Source: Rhodospirillaceae bacterium
Lineage (GTDB): Bacteria; Pseudomonadota; Alphaproteobacteria; UBA6615
Assembly (NCBI GenBank): GCA_002713365.1
Contig: PASR01000014.1
Location: forward strand, 1 to 64,000
DNA: 64,000 nucleotides
Reading direction: 5' to 3'
Shown here piece by piece: positions 20,885 through 32,558 of this stretch (the stretch's first letter is position 1; every line of letters begins with the position of its first letter). The notes under the pieces are model-generated. The model worked only from the letters and a program-made list of their open reading frames with translations. It was not told where the DNA came from and did no database searches. The position numbers and the translations under genes were made by a program.

Positions 20885-21562
20885 ATGAAATTTTTTATCG
20901 ATACAGCGGACCTGGATGAGATTAAGGAACTTGCTGATACAGGATTACTTGATGGCGTAACAACAAACCCTTCTTTGATTGCTAAATCAGGGGGTAATAT
21001 TTTAGATGTGATCGCCGGTATATGTGAAATAGTTTCAGGGCCTGTTAGTGCTGAGATAACTGCTACCGAAGTAGATATGATGCTAGAAGAAGCAGAAATT
21101 CTAGGGTCAATTGCGTCTAATGTTACTATCAAGGTTCCCTTAACTGTAAACGGTTTAAAAACGTGTAAGTTGCTTCGGGAACAAAATAAAATGGTTAACG
21201 TCACATTATGCTTCTCAGCTAGTCAAGCTTTGCTTGCGGCTAAAGCAGGGGCAACTTATATATCTCCATTTGTTGGTAGAATTGATGATGTAGGAGGTAA
21301 TGGGATGGACTTAATAGATGAAATTGTTGGTATATATAGCCAGTATCCAGGCATAAAAACCGAAGTTCTTGTAGCTTCTGTGCGTCATCCTTTACATGTC
21401 ATTGAGGCAGCAAAGATTGGAGCGGACGTAGTTACTTTGCCACCAAGTGTTTTGCGTCAGTTATTTTCGCATCCCTTGACTGATAAAGGGTTAACAGCCT
21501 TTTTAGATGATTGGAGAAAAACTGGCCAGTCTATTATCGAACAATCAAAAACACGAGCATAA
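20885..21562 (+). CDS. tal: Transaldolase / fructose-6-phosphate aldolase-like protein
   Basis: A 225-residue member of the short TalC-like family, acting on sugar phosphates in the non-oxidative pentose phosphate route. [16 protein letters not shown] and [13 protein letters not shown] match the family N-terminus. The Schiff-base lysine is in VTIKVPLTV (near 85), and [11 protein letters not shown] is typical. Whether it acts as transaldolase or as fructose-6-phosphate aldolase cannot be told by eye. Divergent from priA and upstream of DUF484 and xerC. Confidence 0.9.
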   Translation: MKFFIDTADLDEIKELADTGLLDGVTTNPSLIAKSGGNILDVIAGICEIVSGPVSAEITATEVDMMLEEAEILGSIASNVTIKVPLTVNGLKTCKLLREQNKMVNVTLCFSASQALLAAKAGATYISPFVGRIDDVGGNGMDLIDEIVGIYSQYPGIKTEVLVASVRHPLHVIEAAKIGADVVTLPPSVLRQLFSHPLTDKGLTAFLDDWRKTGQSIIEQSKTRA

Positions 21563-21595
21563 ATTTTAAAATAAAATGGAATAAGGCTGTATTAA

Positions 21596-22327
21596 TTGAG
21601 TCAAAAAGTAAGCAAATCTGATGAAATTCAAGTATCCGATCTAAACTCAAAACAAGTTGTGGAATATTTAAATAATCACAATGATTTTTTTGTTAAGCAC
21701 CCGGAATTACTGTCGAGAATGCAAATACCGGATCGCGTATTTGCCGATTCTAAGTCTAAAGCAAATTCAGTTGTGGATCTGCAACAAGTAATTTTAGGTA
21801 GATTGAGAAAGGAGCTGCTTAATGTTTCTAGAAAACATGATAACTTAATTGATTCTGGACGCAGCAATCAGCAAAGCCAATCTCGTATAAATACTGCTGT
21901 ATTAAGGCTTTTGTCAGCCAGAACATTAGAACATTTTGTAGAACTAATGACTGTTGATTTGGTTGGTCTTTTAGATATCGATTCTGTTGCTTTGTGTTTG
22001 GAAAATGGAACCATTACACCAGCAATATCGAACGGAATTAGAATTTTACCGAACGGTACAATAAATAAATTTATTTCAACGGATCGCAAAGTTGTTTTAC
22101 GAGATAATATAGTTGGGAATAGTTTTATATTTGGTGAGACATCAGGCTTGGTAAGTTCTGAGGCAATTTTACGATTAGAAATTCAGAAGGACGGACCACC
22201 GGCAATCTTTGCAATGGGAAGCCGTCATCCCCAACATTTTCATGTTGGGCAAGGAACTGAGCTTCTGGCATTCCTTGCCAATATAATGGAGCTATGTATC
22301 TGTAGATGGCTAGACCTCCCGCATTAA
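21596..22327 (+). CDS. DUF484 family protein
   Basis: A 243-residue protein of the family that accompanies xerC in many Proteobacteria. The N-terminal VVEYLNNHNDFFVKHPELLSRMQIPD stretch is the family hallmark, followed by a coiled region and a GAF-like fold. Function is unknown. Start is TTG at 21596. Its last 22 bases overlap the xerC open frame, consistent with coupled translation. Confidence 0.85.
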   Translation: MSQKVSKSDEIQVSDLNSKQVVEYLNNHNDFFVKHPELLSRMQIPDRVFADSKSKANSVVDLQQVILGRLRKELLNVSRKHDNLIDSGRSNQQSQSRINTAVLRLLSARTLEHFVELMTVDLVGLLDIDSVALCLENGTITPAISNGIRILPNGTINKFISTDRKVVLRDNIVGNSFIFGETSGLVSSEAILRLEIQKDGPPAIFAMGSRHPQHFHVGQGTELLAFLANIMELCICRWLDLPH

Positions 22328-23304
22328 ATTTTGACATTAACTTTGTCGTCGTCAGCGATACAATGCTTAGACGCGCAATTCAAAAATGGCATGAAAAACT
22401 GTATAGTGAACGTCATTTATCACCTTATACTCTAGTTGCATATGTTCATGATTTAAATGCTTTTTTATGTTTTATATCCTTACATCAAGGTGACAAGCCT
22501 AGGTTAAAAGATTTAGCTGATTTAAAGTCTGGTGATTTTCGTGCGTGGTTAGCTTACCGCACTCGTAAGGGTATGGCACGTAGCTCAACTGCTAGAGCTG
22601 TATCAGTTGTAAGAGGCTTTTTTAGATTTCTTGATCATGAGGGATTGGCTCATAATGTTTCTATTAGTTCAGTGATTAGTCCTAAGAAGTTTTATTCTAC
22701 TCCAAAAGCATTAGCGGTTTCAGAAATGAAAGATCTTTTGGAAAGAGCGGGTGAACCTATAATGAGTAAATCTCCTAAGTGGGTGTATATTAGGGATGTA
22801 GCTGTGTTTTCATTGTTATATGGCGGAGGTTTGCGTATTTCTGAGGCCTTAAATCTAAATTTTAATGAATTTCCATTAGTACCTAGTCCTTCGGGCAATA
22901 ATATCATTATAAAAGGTAAGGGTGATAAACAACGTTTAGTTCCAATTCTTCCTGCAGTTATAAATGCGATTACTGATTATATTGAATCTTGTCCTTATAA
23001 ACTATCTGAAAAAGGTCCTTTGTTTATAGGTGTTCGTGGCGGACGGCTGAACGCTAGAGTTTTGCAGTATCGATTACAGGCGCTAAGGGGGTATCTTGGA
23101 TTACCTAAAGAAGTTACCCCTCATTCCTTGAGACACTCTTTTGCAACGCATTTATTAGGGGCTGGTGGTGATTTAAGAACTATACAAGAATTGCTAGGAC
23201 ACGCCTCTCTATCTTCTACCCAACTTTATACAGATGTTGATACAGAGCGCTTAATGGACGTTTACGGACAAGCCCATCCTCGAGCATCAATAAAAAAAGC
23301 ATAG
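22306..23304 (+). CDS. xerC: Tyrosine recombinase XerC
   Basis: Site-specific recombinase resolving chromosome dimers at dif together with XerD. The N-terminal core-binding domain covers about 25-115. The catalytic part contains arginine in GGGLRISEALNL, lysine in KGKGDKQRLVPI, HSLRHSFATHLL, GHASLSSTQ and the nucleophilic tyrosine in LYTDVD. The 332-residue frame begins with about 15 residues that may not be translated; an alternative ATG lies at 22363. Context next to DUF484 supports XerC rather than XerD or a phage integrase. Confidence 0.92.
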   Translation: MARPPALNFDINFVVVSDTMLRRAIQKWHEKLYSERHLSPYTLVAYVHDLNAFLCFISLHQGDKPRLKDLADLKSGDFRAWLAYRTRKGMARSSTARAVSVVRGFFRFLDHEGLAHNVSISSVISPKKFYSTPKALAVSEMKDLLERAGEPIMSKSPKWVYIRDVAVFSLLYGGGLRISEALNLNFNEFPLVPSPSGNNIIIKGKGDKQRLVPILPAVINAITDYIESCPYKLSEKGPLFIGVRGGRLNARVLQYRLQALRGYLGLPKEVTPHSLRHSFATHLLGAGGDLRTIQELLGHASLSSTQLYTDVDTERLMDVYGQAHPRASIKKA

Positions 23305-23346
23305 ATTTAAGTTTTTAGAGTTTTATATTTAATAATTATTATACTG

Positions 23347-24549
23347 CTACTTAGCTAATGGTTTAATTGGCCTGTCGTTTATTGACGCATGTACTATAAC
23401 TGCAATAAAGCCCAAAAATATAGATATCCACCAGACAGTTGAATAAGACCCCGTTAAGTCAAATAATTTTCCACCTAGCCAGACGCCTGAAAAGCTTCCT
23501 ATCTGGTGGCTAAGGAACACTATACCAAATAGCGTGGCCATATAACGCGTGCCAAAAATTTGTGCTACTATACCGCTAGTTAGAGGCACTGTGCCTAACC
23601 ATAAAAGCCCTATCAAGCAACAAAACACTATAACAGTAGTTGGACTAGCTGGAATTGTAATAAAAAAATAAATTGCAAGAGAACGCAGGGCATATAGCCA
23701 GCAAAGCAAATATTTTTTACTATAGCGCCCACCTAAAAACCCAAAACCCCACGATCCTAAACCGTTAAAGATTGCAATTAGAACTAGGGCTGTAGCTGCC
23801 AATTCTCCTGAGAAATTAAGATCACCAAGATATGCTGGAAGGTGTGCTGCAATGAAGCGTACCTGAAAACCACACACAAAAAAACCTATAACAAGTAATA
23901 TGTAACCGGAGTGATTTCGTGCTTCATTTAGGGCTTCCCCCAATCTTTGTTCAGAAGCAGTAACTTTTTTAGTTTTTTCAGCAAATATTATAAAAACAGC
24001 GAGGGGTACAATTAACGCCGCTATAAATGCAATTACAATAAGTGTACCCTGCCAGCCACTTTTATCTATTAAATGTTGACTGAAAGGTACAATTATAAAT
24101 TGGCCAATAGTACCGAAAGCGGTAACCGTACCTAACCACATGCTTCGTTTTTCAGCACTTACATTACGGCTGACTATAGATAGTATTACAGGCATTCCAC
24201 ATGTGGCAGCTGCGGCACCTACCAGTAGCCCTGAACTTATAAACATCGTAAAAGGAGTATTTGATTGGGACATGAATATAATACCTAGTGCATAAACAAG
24301 CCCTCCTATAATCATAACCCGAGCGGGATCCCATCTGTCAGCCAAAGCTGCTACAAAAGGCGTTGCAATACCAATCATTAGAGCCTGGGTTGCTAAAGAT
24401 AGAGATAAAACTTCTCTTCCCCATCCTAATTCTACACTTATTGGGAGCATAAATAGCCCAAAAGTTTGTTGTATGCCTGTGCCAATAGCTATTATTCCAA
24501 GGGCGCATCCAATGATCACATAAGTTATTTGTTTTTTTTGTAAGACCAT
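23347..24549 (-). CDS. MFS transporter
   Basis: A 400-residue inner-membrane protein with about twelve hydrophobic segments. ADRWDPARVMIIGG after the second segment is a variant of the major facilitator A motif. The N-terminal YVIIGCALGIIAIGTGIQQTFGLF resembles oxalate/formate or monocarboxylate antiporter-type members, so a carboxylate substrate is plausible but not shown. It is the downstream partner of a second MFS gene (gap 71 bases). No regulator gene is adjacent. Confidence 0.8.
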   Translation of the reverse strand: MVLQKKQITYVIIGCALGIIAIGTGIQQTFGLFMLPISVELGWGREVLSLSLATQALMIGIATPFVAALADRWDPARVMIIGGLVYALGIIFMSQSNTPFTMFISSGLLVGAAAATCGMPVILSIVSRNVSAEKRSMWLGTVTAFGTIGQFIIVPFSQHLIDKSGWQGTLIVIAFIAALIVPLAVFIIFAEKTKKVTASEQRLGEALNEARNHSGYILLVIGFFVCGFQVRFIAAHLPAYLGDLNFSGELAATALVLIAIFNGLGSWGFGFLGGRYSKKYLLCWLYALRSLAIYFFITIPASPTTVIVFCCLIGLLWLGTVPLTSGIVAQIFGTRYMATLFGIVFLSHQIGSFSGVWLGGKLFDLTGSYSTVWWISIFLGFIAVIVHASINDRPIKPLAK

Positions 24550-24620
24550 GGTCTTCCCTGATTTACATATAAAAATAATTTAGTTTATTTTGATTAGAAA
24601 ACCTTGAATTGATAAATGTA

Positions 24621-25826
24621 TTAAGTGTTTAAACTAACTTTACCCAGCTTTATTAAAGAGATTAGTCCCATCACAGATCCAAAACCTATTGTAGCAAAAG
24701 CAATTACCCAGGCGTTTGCACTAGACTGTCCTCCACTAAAGTCGAGGGCTAACCCTGCACATAAGGGACCTAGCAATGCCCCGGTAAAGCCAAGTATGGA
24801 ATGTACGGCGAGTGTAGCTCCGCGATAACCTGATATAGCTGCTCCCGATGCTCCAGCTGTGAGAGATGCGGAATCACCCATAACAAACCCGCTATATATA
24901 ATTATAAATATTGCTGCTGCTCCAATTGATAAACTCGCACTATAACCGGTTATTATGGATGTTAAACTGGCAAAAACCATGATTACTATAATGGTTTTTC
25001 GTCGACCATAGCGTTCCGATATTTCATTTCCAATAATACTAATTGGTCCACCAATTACACTTGCAACTCCAGCAATGATAGTTGCGCTAATAATACTAAA
25101 CCCTGTCTTTTCTGCACCTGCAAAAACTAAGAATGCTACTATCCATGCACGGAGAGCAAACAGTTCCCATGAGTGTCCAATATAGGCCAAAGTATATGAC
25201 ATAGCTTTGCGGTTTTTAAAAACTGGACGAAAATCGAGTAAATGAGTATGTGGAAGTTGATCTTTATTAATATTATAAGTTTTTAGAAATAATAAAGTTA
25301 CTATTATGGCTAAGATTGGCCCGAGAGCACTTAGAGCAAATGCCCAACTCCACCCTAGCCAATCTGCCACCATTCCAGACAAAATAAAAGATACTGCAGT
25401 TCCTAAAGAAAAACATGCGGTATAAAATGCAATAGCGCGTGAAGGGTTAGTCTTTTTAATTCTGTCTGTCATAACTCTTAGTCCAGTCATATAAGTACCT
25501 CCAATTCCTGCACCATGTACTATTTGCCAAGTAAGAGCAGACCAGAATCCATTCGCTAAAAAAGTAAATCCTAATAAGCCAACAATAGAAATTATTAGTC
25601 CAATAATATAAATACAACGTGAATCTATGCGATCGGTTAGAGAAACAAGAACTGGAACTGATAACACATATCCAGCGAAAAAAACTCCACTTACCCAGCC
25701 AGCCTGAGTGTTAGTTAGTTCCCATAGAGGCATTAAAATAGGAATTAGAGCTGGGAAAGTTGCAAAGCCCGTCATACTTAGGACATGGGCAAAGCACATT
25801 ATCATTATAATTTTCCAAGCCTTCAT
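24621..25826 (-). CDS. MFS transporter
   Basis: A 401-residue membrane protein with about twelve transmembrane stretches. SLTDRIDSRCIYIIG is the A-motif region, and NEISERYGRRKTIIVI is the matching loop in the second half. It is only distantly similar to the adjacent MFS gene, so the two are not a recent duplication. The pair occupies the place downstream of sucCD where sucAB is usually found. Substrate unknown. Confidence 0.8.
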   Translation of the reverse strand: MKAWKIIMIMCFAHVLSMTGFATFPALIPILMPLWELTNTQAGWVSGVFFAGYVLSVPVLVSLTDRIDSRCIYIIGLIISIVGLLGFTFLANGFWSALTWQIVHGAGIGGTYMTGLRVMTDRIKKTNPSRAIAFYTACFSLGTAVSFILSGMVADWLGWSWAFALSALGPILAIIVTLLFLKTYNINKDQLPHTHLLDFRPVFKNRKAMSYTLAYIGHSWELFALRAWIVAFLVFAGAEKTGFSIISATIIAGVASVIGGPISIIGNEISERYGRRKTIIVIMVFASLTSIITGYSASLSIGAAAIFIIIYSGFVMGDSASLTAGASGAAISGYRGATLAVHSILGFTGALLGPLCAGLALDFSGGQSSANAWVIAFATIGFGSVMGLISLIKLGKVSLNT

Positions 25827-25977
25827 TTTAATATCAGGTCCTTTTAAACAGGAAATGTGTATGATTAAATGTGCTGAAACTCTTACTTAAAGTTAAATAT
25901 GTCTATTGATCAAACAGCTAACTTATTTTTAAGGGTGATTATTATTTTATTTTTACGAACGGTACTATTATTTATTT

Positions 25978-26853
25978 TTAGCTGCTTAGGGCTTTCAACA
26001 TAGTACTTCCAAGCTCTGCTGGAGAATTAGCAACATAAATTCCCGCTGAATTCATGGCCTCAATTTTAGCCTCTGCAGTTCCTTGACCTCCGGATATAAT
26101 TGCTCCGGCATGGCCCATCCTATTGCCTGAGGGAGCTGTTACACCAGCTATAAATCCAGTAATAGGTTTTTTTATAGAAGAATTTTTAATGAAGTCGACT
26201 GCCTCTTCTTCAGCCGATCCCCCAATCTCACCGATCATTATAATACCTTCTGTTTCATCATCATCGAGAAACATTGAGATAATATCAATATAATGACTTC
26301 CGTTTACTGGATCTCCTCCTATACCAACACAAGTGGTTTGACCTAATCCAGCTGCGGTAGTTTGGGCAACTGCTTCGTAGGTTAGAGTTCCAGATCTCGA
26401 TACAATACCAACACGTCCTCTCCTGTGTATATGGCCTGGCATAATTCCGATTTTGCATTCCCCAGGCGTTATAATACCGGGGCAGTTCGGACCGATTAGC
26501 CGAGTTTTTGTACCACTTAAAGCTCGTTTTACCATTACCATGTCAATTACAGGAATTCCTTCTGTAATACACACAACTAATTCAATACCTGCTTCAATAG
26601 CTTCGAGTATAGCGTCGCCAGCATATGGAGGAGGTACATAAATTACCGAAGCATTAGCTTCCGTTTGAAAAACAGCCTCGGATACAGTATTAAAAACTGG
26701 AAGATTTAAATGGGAGGAACCACCTTTTCCGGGCGTTACCCCTCCCACCATGTTAGTTCCATAAGTGATTGCTTGCTGTGAATGAAAGCTGCCTTGAGAG
26801 CCTGTTAGCCCTTGGCATATGACTTTTGTTTTATTATTTACCAAAACAGACAT
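25978..26853 (-). CDS. sucD: Succinyl-CoA synthetase alpha subunit
   Basis: Forms the succinyl-CoA ligase with SucC, making ATP or GTP in the TCA cycle. The 291-residue protein has [15 protein letters not shown] at the N-terminus, [19 protein letters not shown], and the phosphohistidine in [13 protein letters not shown]. Separated from sucC by three bases, clearly one operon. Confidence 0.98.
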   Translation of the reverse strand: MSVLVNNKTKVICQGLTGSQGSFHSQQAITYGTNMVGGVTPGKGGSSHLNLPVFNTVSEAVFQTEANASVIYVPPPYAGDAILEAIEAGIELVVCITEGIPVIDMVMVKRALSGTKTRLIGPNCPGIITPGECKIGIMPGHIHRRGRVGIVSRSGTLTYEAVAQTTAAGLGQTTCVGIGGDPVNGSHYIDIISMFLDDDETEGIIMIGEIGGSAEEEAVDFIKNSSIKKPITGFIAGVTAPSGNRMGHAGAIISGGQGTAEAKIEAMNSAGIYVANSPAELGSTMLKALSS

Positions 26854-26856
26854 ATT

Positions 26857-28053
26857 TTATGATGCCTTTGCTACTTCATTGACTATTTTTCTGGCTGCAT
26901 CGGCAAGATTATCCGCTGAGACAATTGGTAGCCCAGAATCTATAAGAATTTTTTGCCCTAATTCAACATTTGTTCCCTCTAAACGCACAACTAGGGGAAC
27001 ATTGAGTTCTACTTCGTGTGCTGCCGCTATGACCCCTTCTGCAATTACATCACACCGCATTATGCCACCAAAAATGTTGACCATTATTCCTTCTACGTTA
27101 GGATCAGATAATATAATTTTAAAAGCTGTAGTCACACGCTCTTTATCTGCAGATCCACCTACGTCTAAGAAATTTGCTGGTTGGCCCCCATAAAGTTTGA
27201 TTATGTCCATGGTTGCCATCGCAAGACCTGCTCCGTTAACCATGCAGCCTATTGATCCGTCAAGTTTAATATAGTTAAGATCATGCTTTGAGGCTTCGAG
27301 CTCCATTGGATCTTCTTCATCCTCATCACGAATTGCAATTATTTTGGGCTGACGATAAAGCGCGTTATCATCGAAATTCATTTTAGCATCAAGCACGACT
27401 ATTTCATCATCATCTGTGATTACAAGAGGATTAATTTCAATTAGAGAAGCGTCTAGGTCAATAAATGCTTTATAAAGGCTAGACATCATATCTGAAGCAT
27501 TTTGAATTTTATTTTCAGGAATACCAAGTAAATAAGATATTTTTCGAGAATGAAAAGCCTTTAATCCACTAACTGGATCAATCGGTAATGTTAGAATCTT
27601 TTCTGGTGATGTTTTTGCTACAGTTTCAATATCCATACCGCCTTCAGTAGAGGCTATTATTGTAATGTTCGAATTACTACGATCTATCAAAATTGAAAGA
27701 TAAAGCTCACGACTAATGTTACAGCCTTCTTCGATATAGACTTGTTTTACCTTTTTTCCTTCAGGCCCTGTTTGTTTAGTGACTAACACCTGGCCAAGCA
27801 TTTCAGCTGCATGGGCTTTGACTTCTTCATTGCTTCTTGCAATCCTGACACCACCTTGGCCATCGGGGTTATTAGTAAACCTGCCTGCTCCCCTTCCTCC
27901 TGCATGTATTTGGGATTTTACTACCCATATTTTTCCACCTAGGTCTTGAGCTATTTTTGCTGCTTCGTCCGCATTAAAGGCTATTTTTCCTTTTGGAGTT
28001 TTAATATTATACGATGATAAAATCGCTTTAGCCTGATACTCATGAATATTCAT
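26857..28053 (-). CDS. sucC: Succinyl-CoA synthetase beta subunit
   Basis: Nucleotide- and succinate-binding subunit. The 398 residues begin [22 protein letters not shown], the standard start, and include the ATP-grasp signatures [14 protein letters not shown] and [28 protein letters not shown]. Upstream gap to mdh is 190 bases and probably contains a promoter. Confidence 0.98.
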   Translation of the reverse strand: MNIHEYQAKAILSSYNIKTPKGKIAFNADEAAKIAQDLGGKIWVVKSQIHAGGRGAGRFTNNPDGQGGVRIARSNEEVKAHAAEMLGQVLVTKQTGPEGKKVKQVYIEEGCNISRELYLSILIDRSNSNITIIASTEGGMDIETVAKTSPEKILTLPIDPVSGLKAFHSRKISYLLGIPENKIQNASDMMSSLYKAFIDLDASLIEINPLVITDDDEIVVLDAKMNFDDNALYRQPKIIAIRDEDEEDPMELEASKHDLNYIKLDGSIGCMVNGAGLAMATMDIIKLYGGQPANFLDVGGSADKERVTTAFKIILSDPNVEGIMVNIFGGIMRCDVIAEGVIAAAHEVELNVPLVVRLEGTNVELGQKILIDSGLPIVSADNLADAARKIVNEVAKAS

Positions 28054-28243
28054 AGTAACTTTTGCCCAGTTGGGAGAGAATGGAGTTCAAAACTCAGTAA
28101 AGTATGACATTGTATAAACTTGTGTGGTTACCAGCCCATAAGTGACATAACTAAAATTTTATTACTTAATTTAAACATAGTACATTTATAAAGTTTCTCA
28201 TGTAATATTATATATTAACGCTAAATATTATTTATATTGATTA

Positions 28244-29218
<975 letters not shown>

Positions 29219-29327
29219 TTAATTATCCTAGAGTAAGTTCATTAAGTATATCGCAGCTATATAGATAATCTAGCTACTATTGTACCTGCTGTGTAACCCT
29301 TATTTCCAAGGGGTTCAACCCGCAGAT

Positions 29328-30500
29328 CTATAAGCTTTCATTATCTTCTGAGCTTGATAGATGAATCGAACCTAAGTAGTCGTCAGCTTGCATTTCAATA
29401 AGCCTTGAAATTGTTCGTTGAAATTCAAACGTTACGTCTCCTGATGAATAAATTTTACTGGGTTCTGTTTCTGCACTAGCAAATAAATTGACTTTTTTCT
29501 CATATAGAGAGTCAATTAGAACCACAAATCTTTTTGCAACTTCTCTTTCTTCAGCATGTAATTTAGGAATTCCATCTATCATTATAGTATGAAACCGGTT
29601 TGCAATTTTTAAAAAGTCTGCCGCACTTCGTGGTGTACGGCAAAGTTCATCAAAACTAAAGCGTGCTACCCCATGAGCGGCCTTTGACACAATTATTTTG
29701 CGACCAAGAACTGTAAGTTCAACCTCAGTTGTGGGATCATTATCAGTCAAGGCTTCAAATGCTCGATTAAGTTTTTCAGTGGAGGTGTTGCCTAGTGGTG
29801 AGTAGTACACAGGCTGTCCTTTAAGCCTATCTAGCCGAAAATCTATACCAGTATCAATATCAAAAACATCCAGGTGATCGCATATTAGATCAATAAATGG
29901 CAGAAAACGGTCACGTTGTAACCCATTCTTGTATAGTTCTTGTGGAGACGTATTGGAGGTGGCTATTACTACTACGCCTCGTTCAAATAGTTTTTGAAAC
30001 AATCTGCTAAGAATCATAGCATCAGCTATATTTACTACATGAAATTCATCGAAGCACATTAACCATGTGCTATCAGCTATGTCGGAAGCAACGGCCATTA
30101 GTGGATCTTCACGTTTTTTTGTGTTTCTTTCTTTAGTTAGACGCTCTTGAACTTCCAGCATAAATTCATGGAAATGGACTCGACGCTTTTCTTTCACTTT
30201 TGATGAATTAAAGAATAAATCCATCAACATTGATTTTCCCCGACCAACTGGGCCATGTATGTATAAACCACGAGGTGTCTCGGTATTGGGCTGTCTTATT
30301 CTAAGAAACTTTTTCCATCCCATTATCCATTTATCTTTAGTGTGTTGATGGCTTTCAACACTTTCATATAAATCTTGTAGTTTTTTAGCTCCAATCTCTT
30401 GTGAAACATCTGTTTTTAGTTTTCCAGACTCAATTAGAGTCTGGTATACCCCTAGTGGAGAGAGTTTATTGTTATTTGATTTAATTATTCCTTCAGGCAT
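29328..30500 (-). CDS. zapE: AFG1-like ATPase / cell division protein ZapE
   Basis: A 390-residue AAA-type ATPase that in E. coli associates with FtsZ under low oxygen or stress. The P-loop is GPVGRGKSMLMDLFF. The Walker B region LMCFDEFHVVNIADAM and RRVHFHEFMLEVQ are diagnostic of the family. Its place next to mdh is conserved in relatives. 50 bases separate it from the upstream SAF-domain gene. Confidence 0.93.
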   Translation of the reverse strand: MPEGIIKSNNNKLSPLGVYQTLIESGKLKTDVSQEIGAKKLQDLYESVESHQHTKDKWIMGWKKFLRIRQPNTETPRGLYIHGPVGRGKSMLMDLFFNSSKVKEKRRVHFHEFMLEVQERLTKERNTKKREDPLMAVASDIADSTWLMCFDEFHVVNIADAMILSRLFQKLFERGVVVIATSNTSPQELYKNGLQRDRFLPFIDLICDHLDVFDIDTGIDFRLDRLKGQPVYYSPLGNTSTEKLNRAFEALTDNDPTTEVELTVLGRKIIVSKAAHGVARFSFDELCRTPRSAADFLKIANRFHTIMIDGIPKLHAEEREVAKRFVVLIDSLYEKKVNLFASAETEPSKIYSSGDVTFEFQRTISRLIEMQADDYLGSIHLSSSEDNESL

Positions 30501-30550
30501 GGCGGCGGACCAATACGCTTTACAATTGATTCTTGCAACTCTCGTACATT

Positions 30551-31867
30551 TTAGGCAGCAGTATTATGTAGAGTTTTGTCAGTGAACATAAACTCCATCT
30601 CTTTTCTTACTTTTACTGCCGGATTATTATTATCTATATCTACATCATTCCAGGTTATTTGGTCATTCTTTTGAATTGAATTTTTAAGTTTTATATTATT
30701 TGCTAGACCTATTGGTAGTCCACCGGATGCAAGACTATCATTAGCCGGTAGTAGCTTTCCATATACGGTGAACCCGCCCTCGCCATCGAGTATTTCACCA
30801 GCCTGAAGGTTCTTTTTAGCTGTAGCCACTACATCGCCTATAAATCCACATGCTTGCCCTGTAGGTTCACGCCGCAAAGCCACACTTGCAACAGATATAC
30901 CTAATTCAAGACCTATTAAGTGAAAAGGTTTCCATAGCGCTGAATATTGGCCACTCGGGTCCGTTTGAAGGCCATATTCTGCAAAACAACTGGTTACATA
31001 TTCGCTTGGGGATTTGAATACAACATAAACTCCCCATCTTAGATCGCCAAATACATGCCGTCCATCACGTTCTTCAGATGAAATAACTTCCACTTGACCT
31101 TTATGATGTAAGTGTCCCCCTTCTTCTTCAGGTCTTAATATTAGTGGAAGATCACGAACTCCGACGGGAGGGAAAGTTAACCCTCTTGGAGAAGGAGTGA
31201 GGTTAGTTGCATTAGAAACTGCTGCCATTTCTATTGCGGACTTTGTACCATCCAGAAAGGAGTTAAACATTTTAGGATTCATCCCCCCAGCATCCGCCTG
31301 CTCAGCCGTAATCCCATAATGTTGCCATACCTCATCGGGAGTGACGTAATGATATCCTTCTAGATATTTAGTGCCTTTGCCGGCTGCAATGACGTCTAGG
31401 CCACAAGTGCGAGCCCAATCAACTTGCTCACATATTAATGCTGGTTGATCACCGTAGGCTAGAGAATAGACTATATTGGATTGGCGAGCTTTTTCCGCTA
31501 GTAATGGCCCAGCTAATGCATCAGCTTCTACATTAACCATAATTATATCTTTTCCATGTTCACAACATGCAAGGGCATTTGTTATTCCAGCCTCAGGACT
31601 GCCCGTGGCATCTATGACTAGATCTACATTTTCAGAGCTGATAGCTGATATTGTATTATCTGTAATATTAGTTTCACCAATACCTGAACGAATGCATGCT
31701 TGTTTAGCTTGAGATGGGTTTAAATCAACAATAGTAGAAATTATTATTCCTGGAGTGCGACTTGCCTGAGATAGGTACATTGTTCCAAACTTTCCTGCAC
31801 CAATGAGACAAACACGAATAGGATTGCTTGTTTTTTCTCGCTCGAGCAATAAATTATAAAGGTTCAT
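30551..31867 (-). CDS. SAF-domain NAD(P)-dependent oxidoreductase (COG4091-like)
   Basis: A 438-residue protein with an N-terminal Rossmann fold (VCLIGAGKFGTMYLSQ) resembling homoserine dehydrogenase, a middle catalytic-like domain, and a C-terminal SAF region (ATAKKNLQAGEILDGEGG) related to sialic acid synthase and altronate dehydratase. This combination is a predicted dehydrogenase family often found in sugar-acid or polyol catabolism loci; the substrate is unknown. It is part of a three-gene insertion between sdhB and zapE, and is transcribed divergently from the CMD gene. Confidence 0.7.
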   Translation of the reverse strand: MNLYNLLLEREKTSNPIRVCLIGAGKFGTMYLSQASRTPGIIISTIVDLNPSQAKQACIRSGIGETNITDNTISAISSENVDLVIDATGSPEAGITNALACCEHGKDIIMVNVEADALAGPLLAEKARQSNIVYSLAYGDQPALICEQVDWARTCGLDVIAAGKGTKYLEGYHYVTPDEVWQHYGITAEQADAGGMNPKMFNSFLDGTKSAIEMAAVSNATNLTPSPRGLTFPPVGVRDLPLILRPEEEGGHLHHKGQVEVISSEERDGRHVFGDLRWGVYVVFKSPSEYVTSCFAEYGLQTDPSGQYSALWKPFHLIGLELGISVASVALRREPTGQACGFIGDVVATAKKNLQAGEILDGEGGFTVYGKLLPANDSLASGGLPIGLANNIKLKNSIQKNDQITWNDVDIDNNNPAVKVRKEMEFMFTDKTLHNTAA

Positions 31868-31987
31868 AGGATAATTTCCTTATTATTCATTATTTGCATT
31901 TTCATTATCTCTTCATATTATCCTTTAAGGCAACCTAATCCGGCCAAGTATTCGTATTAAAATAAAAACTTTAAAGAAGGAAATGAG

Positions 31988-32545
31988 ATGGGTAATTATA
32001 ATGAAGCAGCCCGAGTGTCTGGTGTATCTCGTGAAGATTTTCCCAGTCATAAAATTGAAATATTTGATCACATTTTACAAACACGTAAACTATCTTTTAT
32101 GGCCGAGCTATTTGCTGTCATGGCTCATAGTCCCGGAGCACTTAAGTCAGTTGCATCAGTAGGTGAGCACGTGCGTTTTCAAAGTGTACTAGATGAGGTG
32201 TTGCGGGAAATGATAATTTGTACAGTATCCCAAGAAGTTGGTAACTATTATGAATGGTGTCATCACATACATCGTATGCCTAAAAATATGCAAAAGGTAA
32301 TAGGAACCGAATCGGCAGAAAATTTGCCTGAACCGACTGGATCGGTATTACGTTATTCTCGGTTAGTAGCAAATAACAAAAAAGTTGATGACAGCCTGAT
32401 AGAAGCTATTCGTAGCTCTCTAGGTAATGTTGGATTGATTGATCTAACAGTAATGGTTGGTTACTACCAACTGATAGGAACGTTTTGCAATACGCTACAT
32501 GTACCTATCGAAAGCAGCCTTGAACGTATTCCGTTTAATAAATAA
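31988..32545 (+). CDS. Carboxymuconolactone decarboxylase family protein
   Basis: A 185-residue all-helical protein. The motif EVGNYYEWCHHIH matches the CMD/AhpD helix with its conserved Glu, Trp-Cys and His residues, although the CxxC pair of AhpD is not present. Such proteins act as peroxidases, decarboxylases or of unknown function. The start ATG is preceded by AAGAAGGAAATG. It is the only forward gene in this stretch and is convergent with the PhyH gene, with 13 bases between the stops. Confidence 0.7.
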   Translation: MGNYNEAARVSGVSREDFPSHKIEIFDHILQTRKLSFMAELFAVMAHSPGALKSVASVGEHVRFQSVLDEVLREMIICTVSQEVGNYYEWCHHIHRMPKNMQKVIGTESAENLPEPTGSVLRYSRLVANNKKVDDSLIEAIRSSLGNVGLIDLTVMVGYYQLIGTFCNTLHVPIESSLERIPFNK

Positions 32546-32558
32546 AAAGCTTTTATAA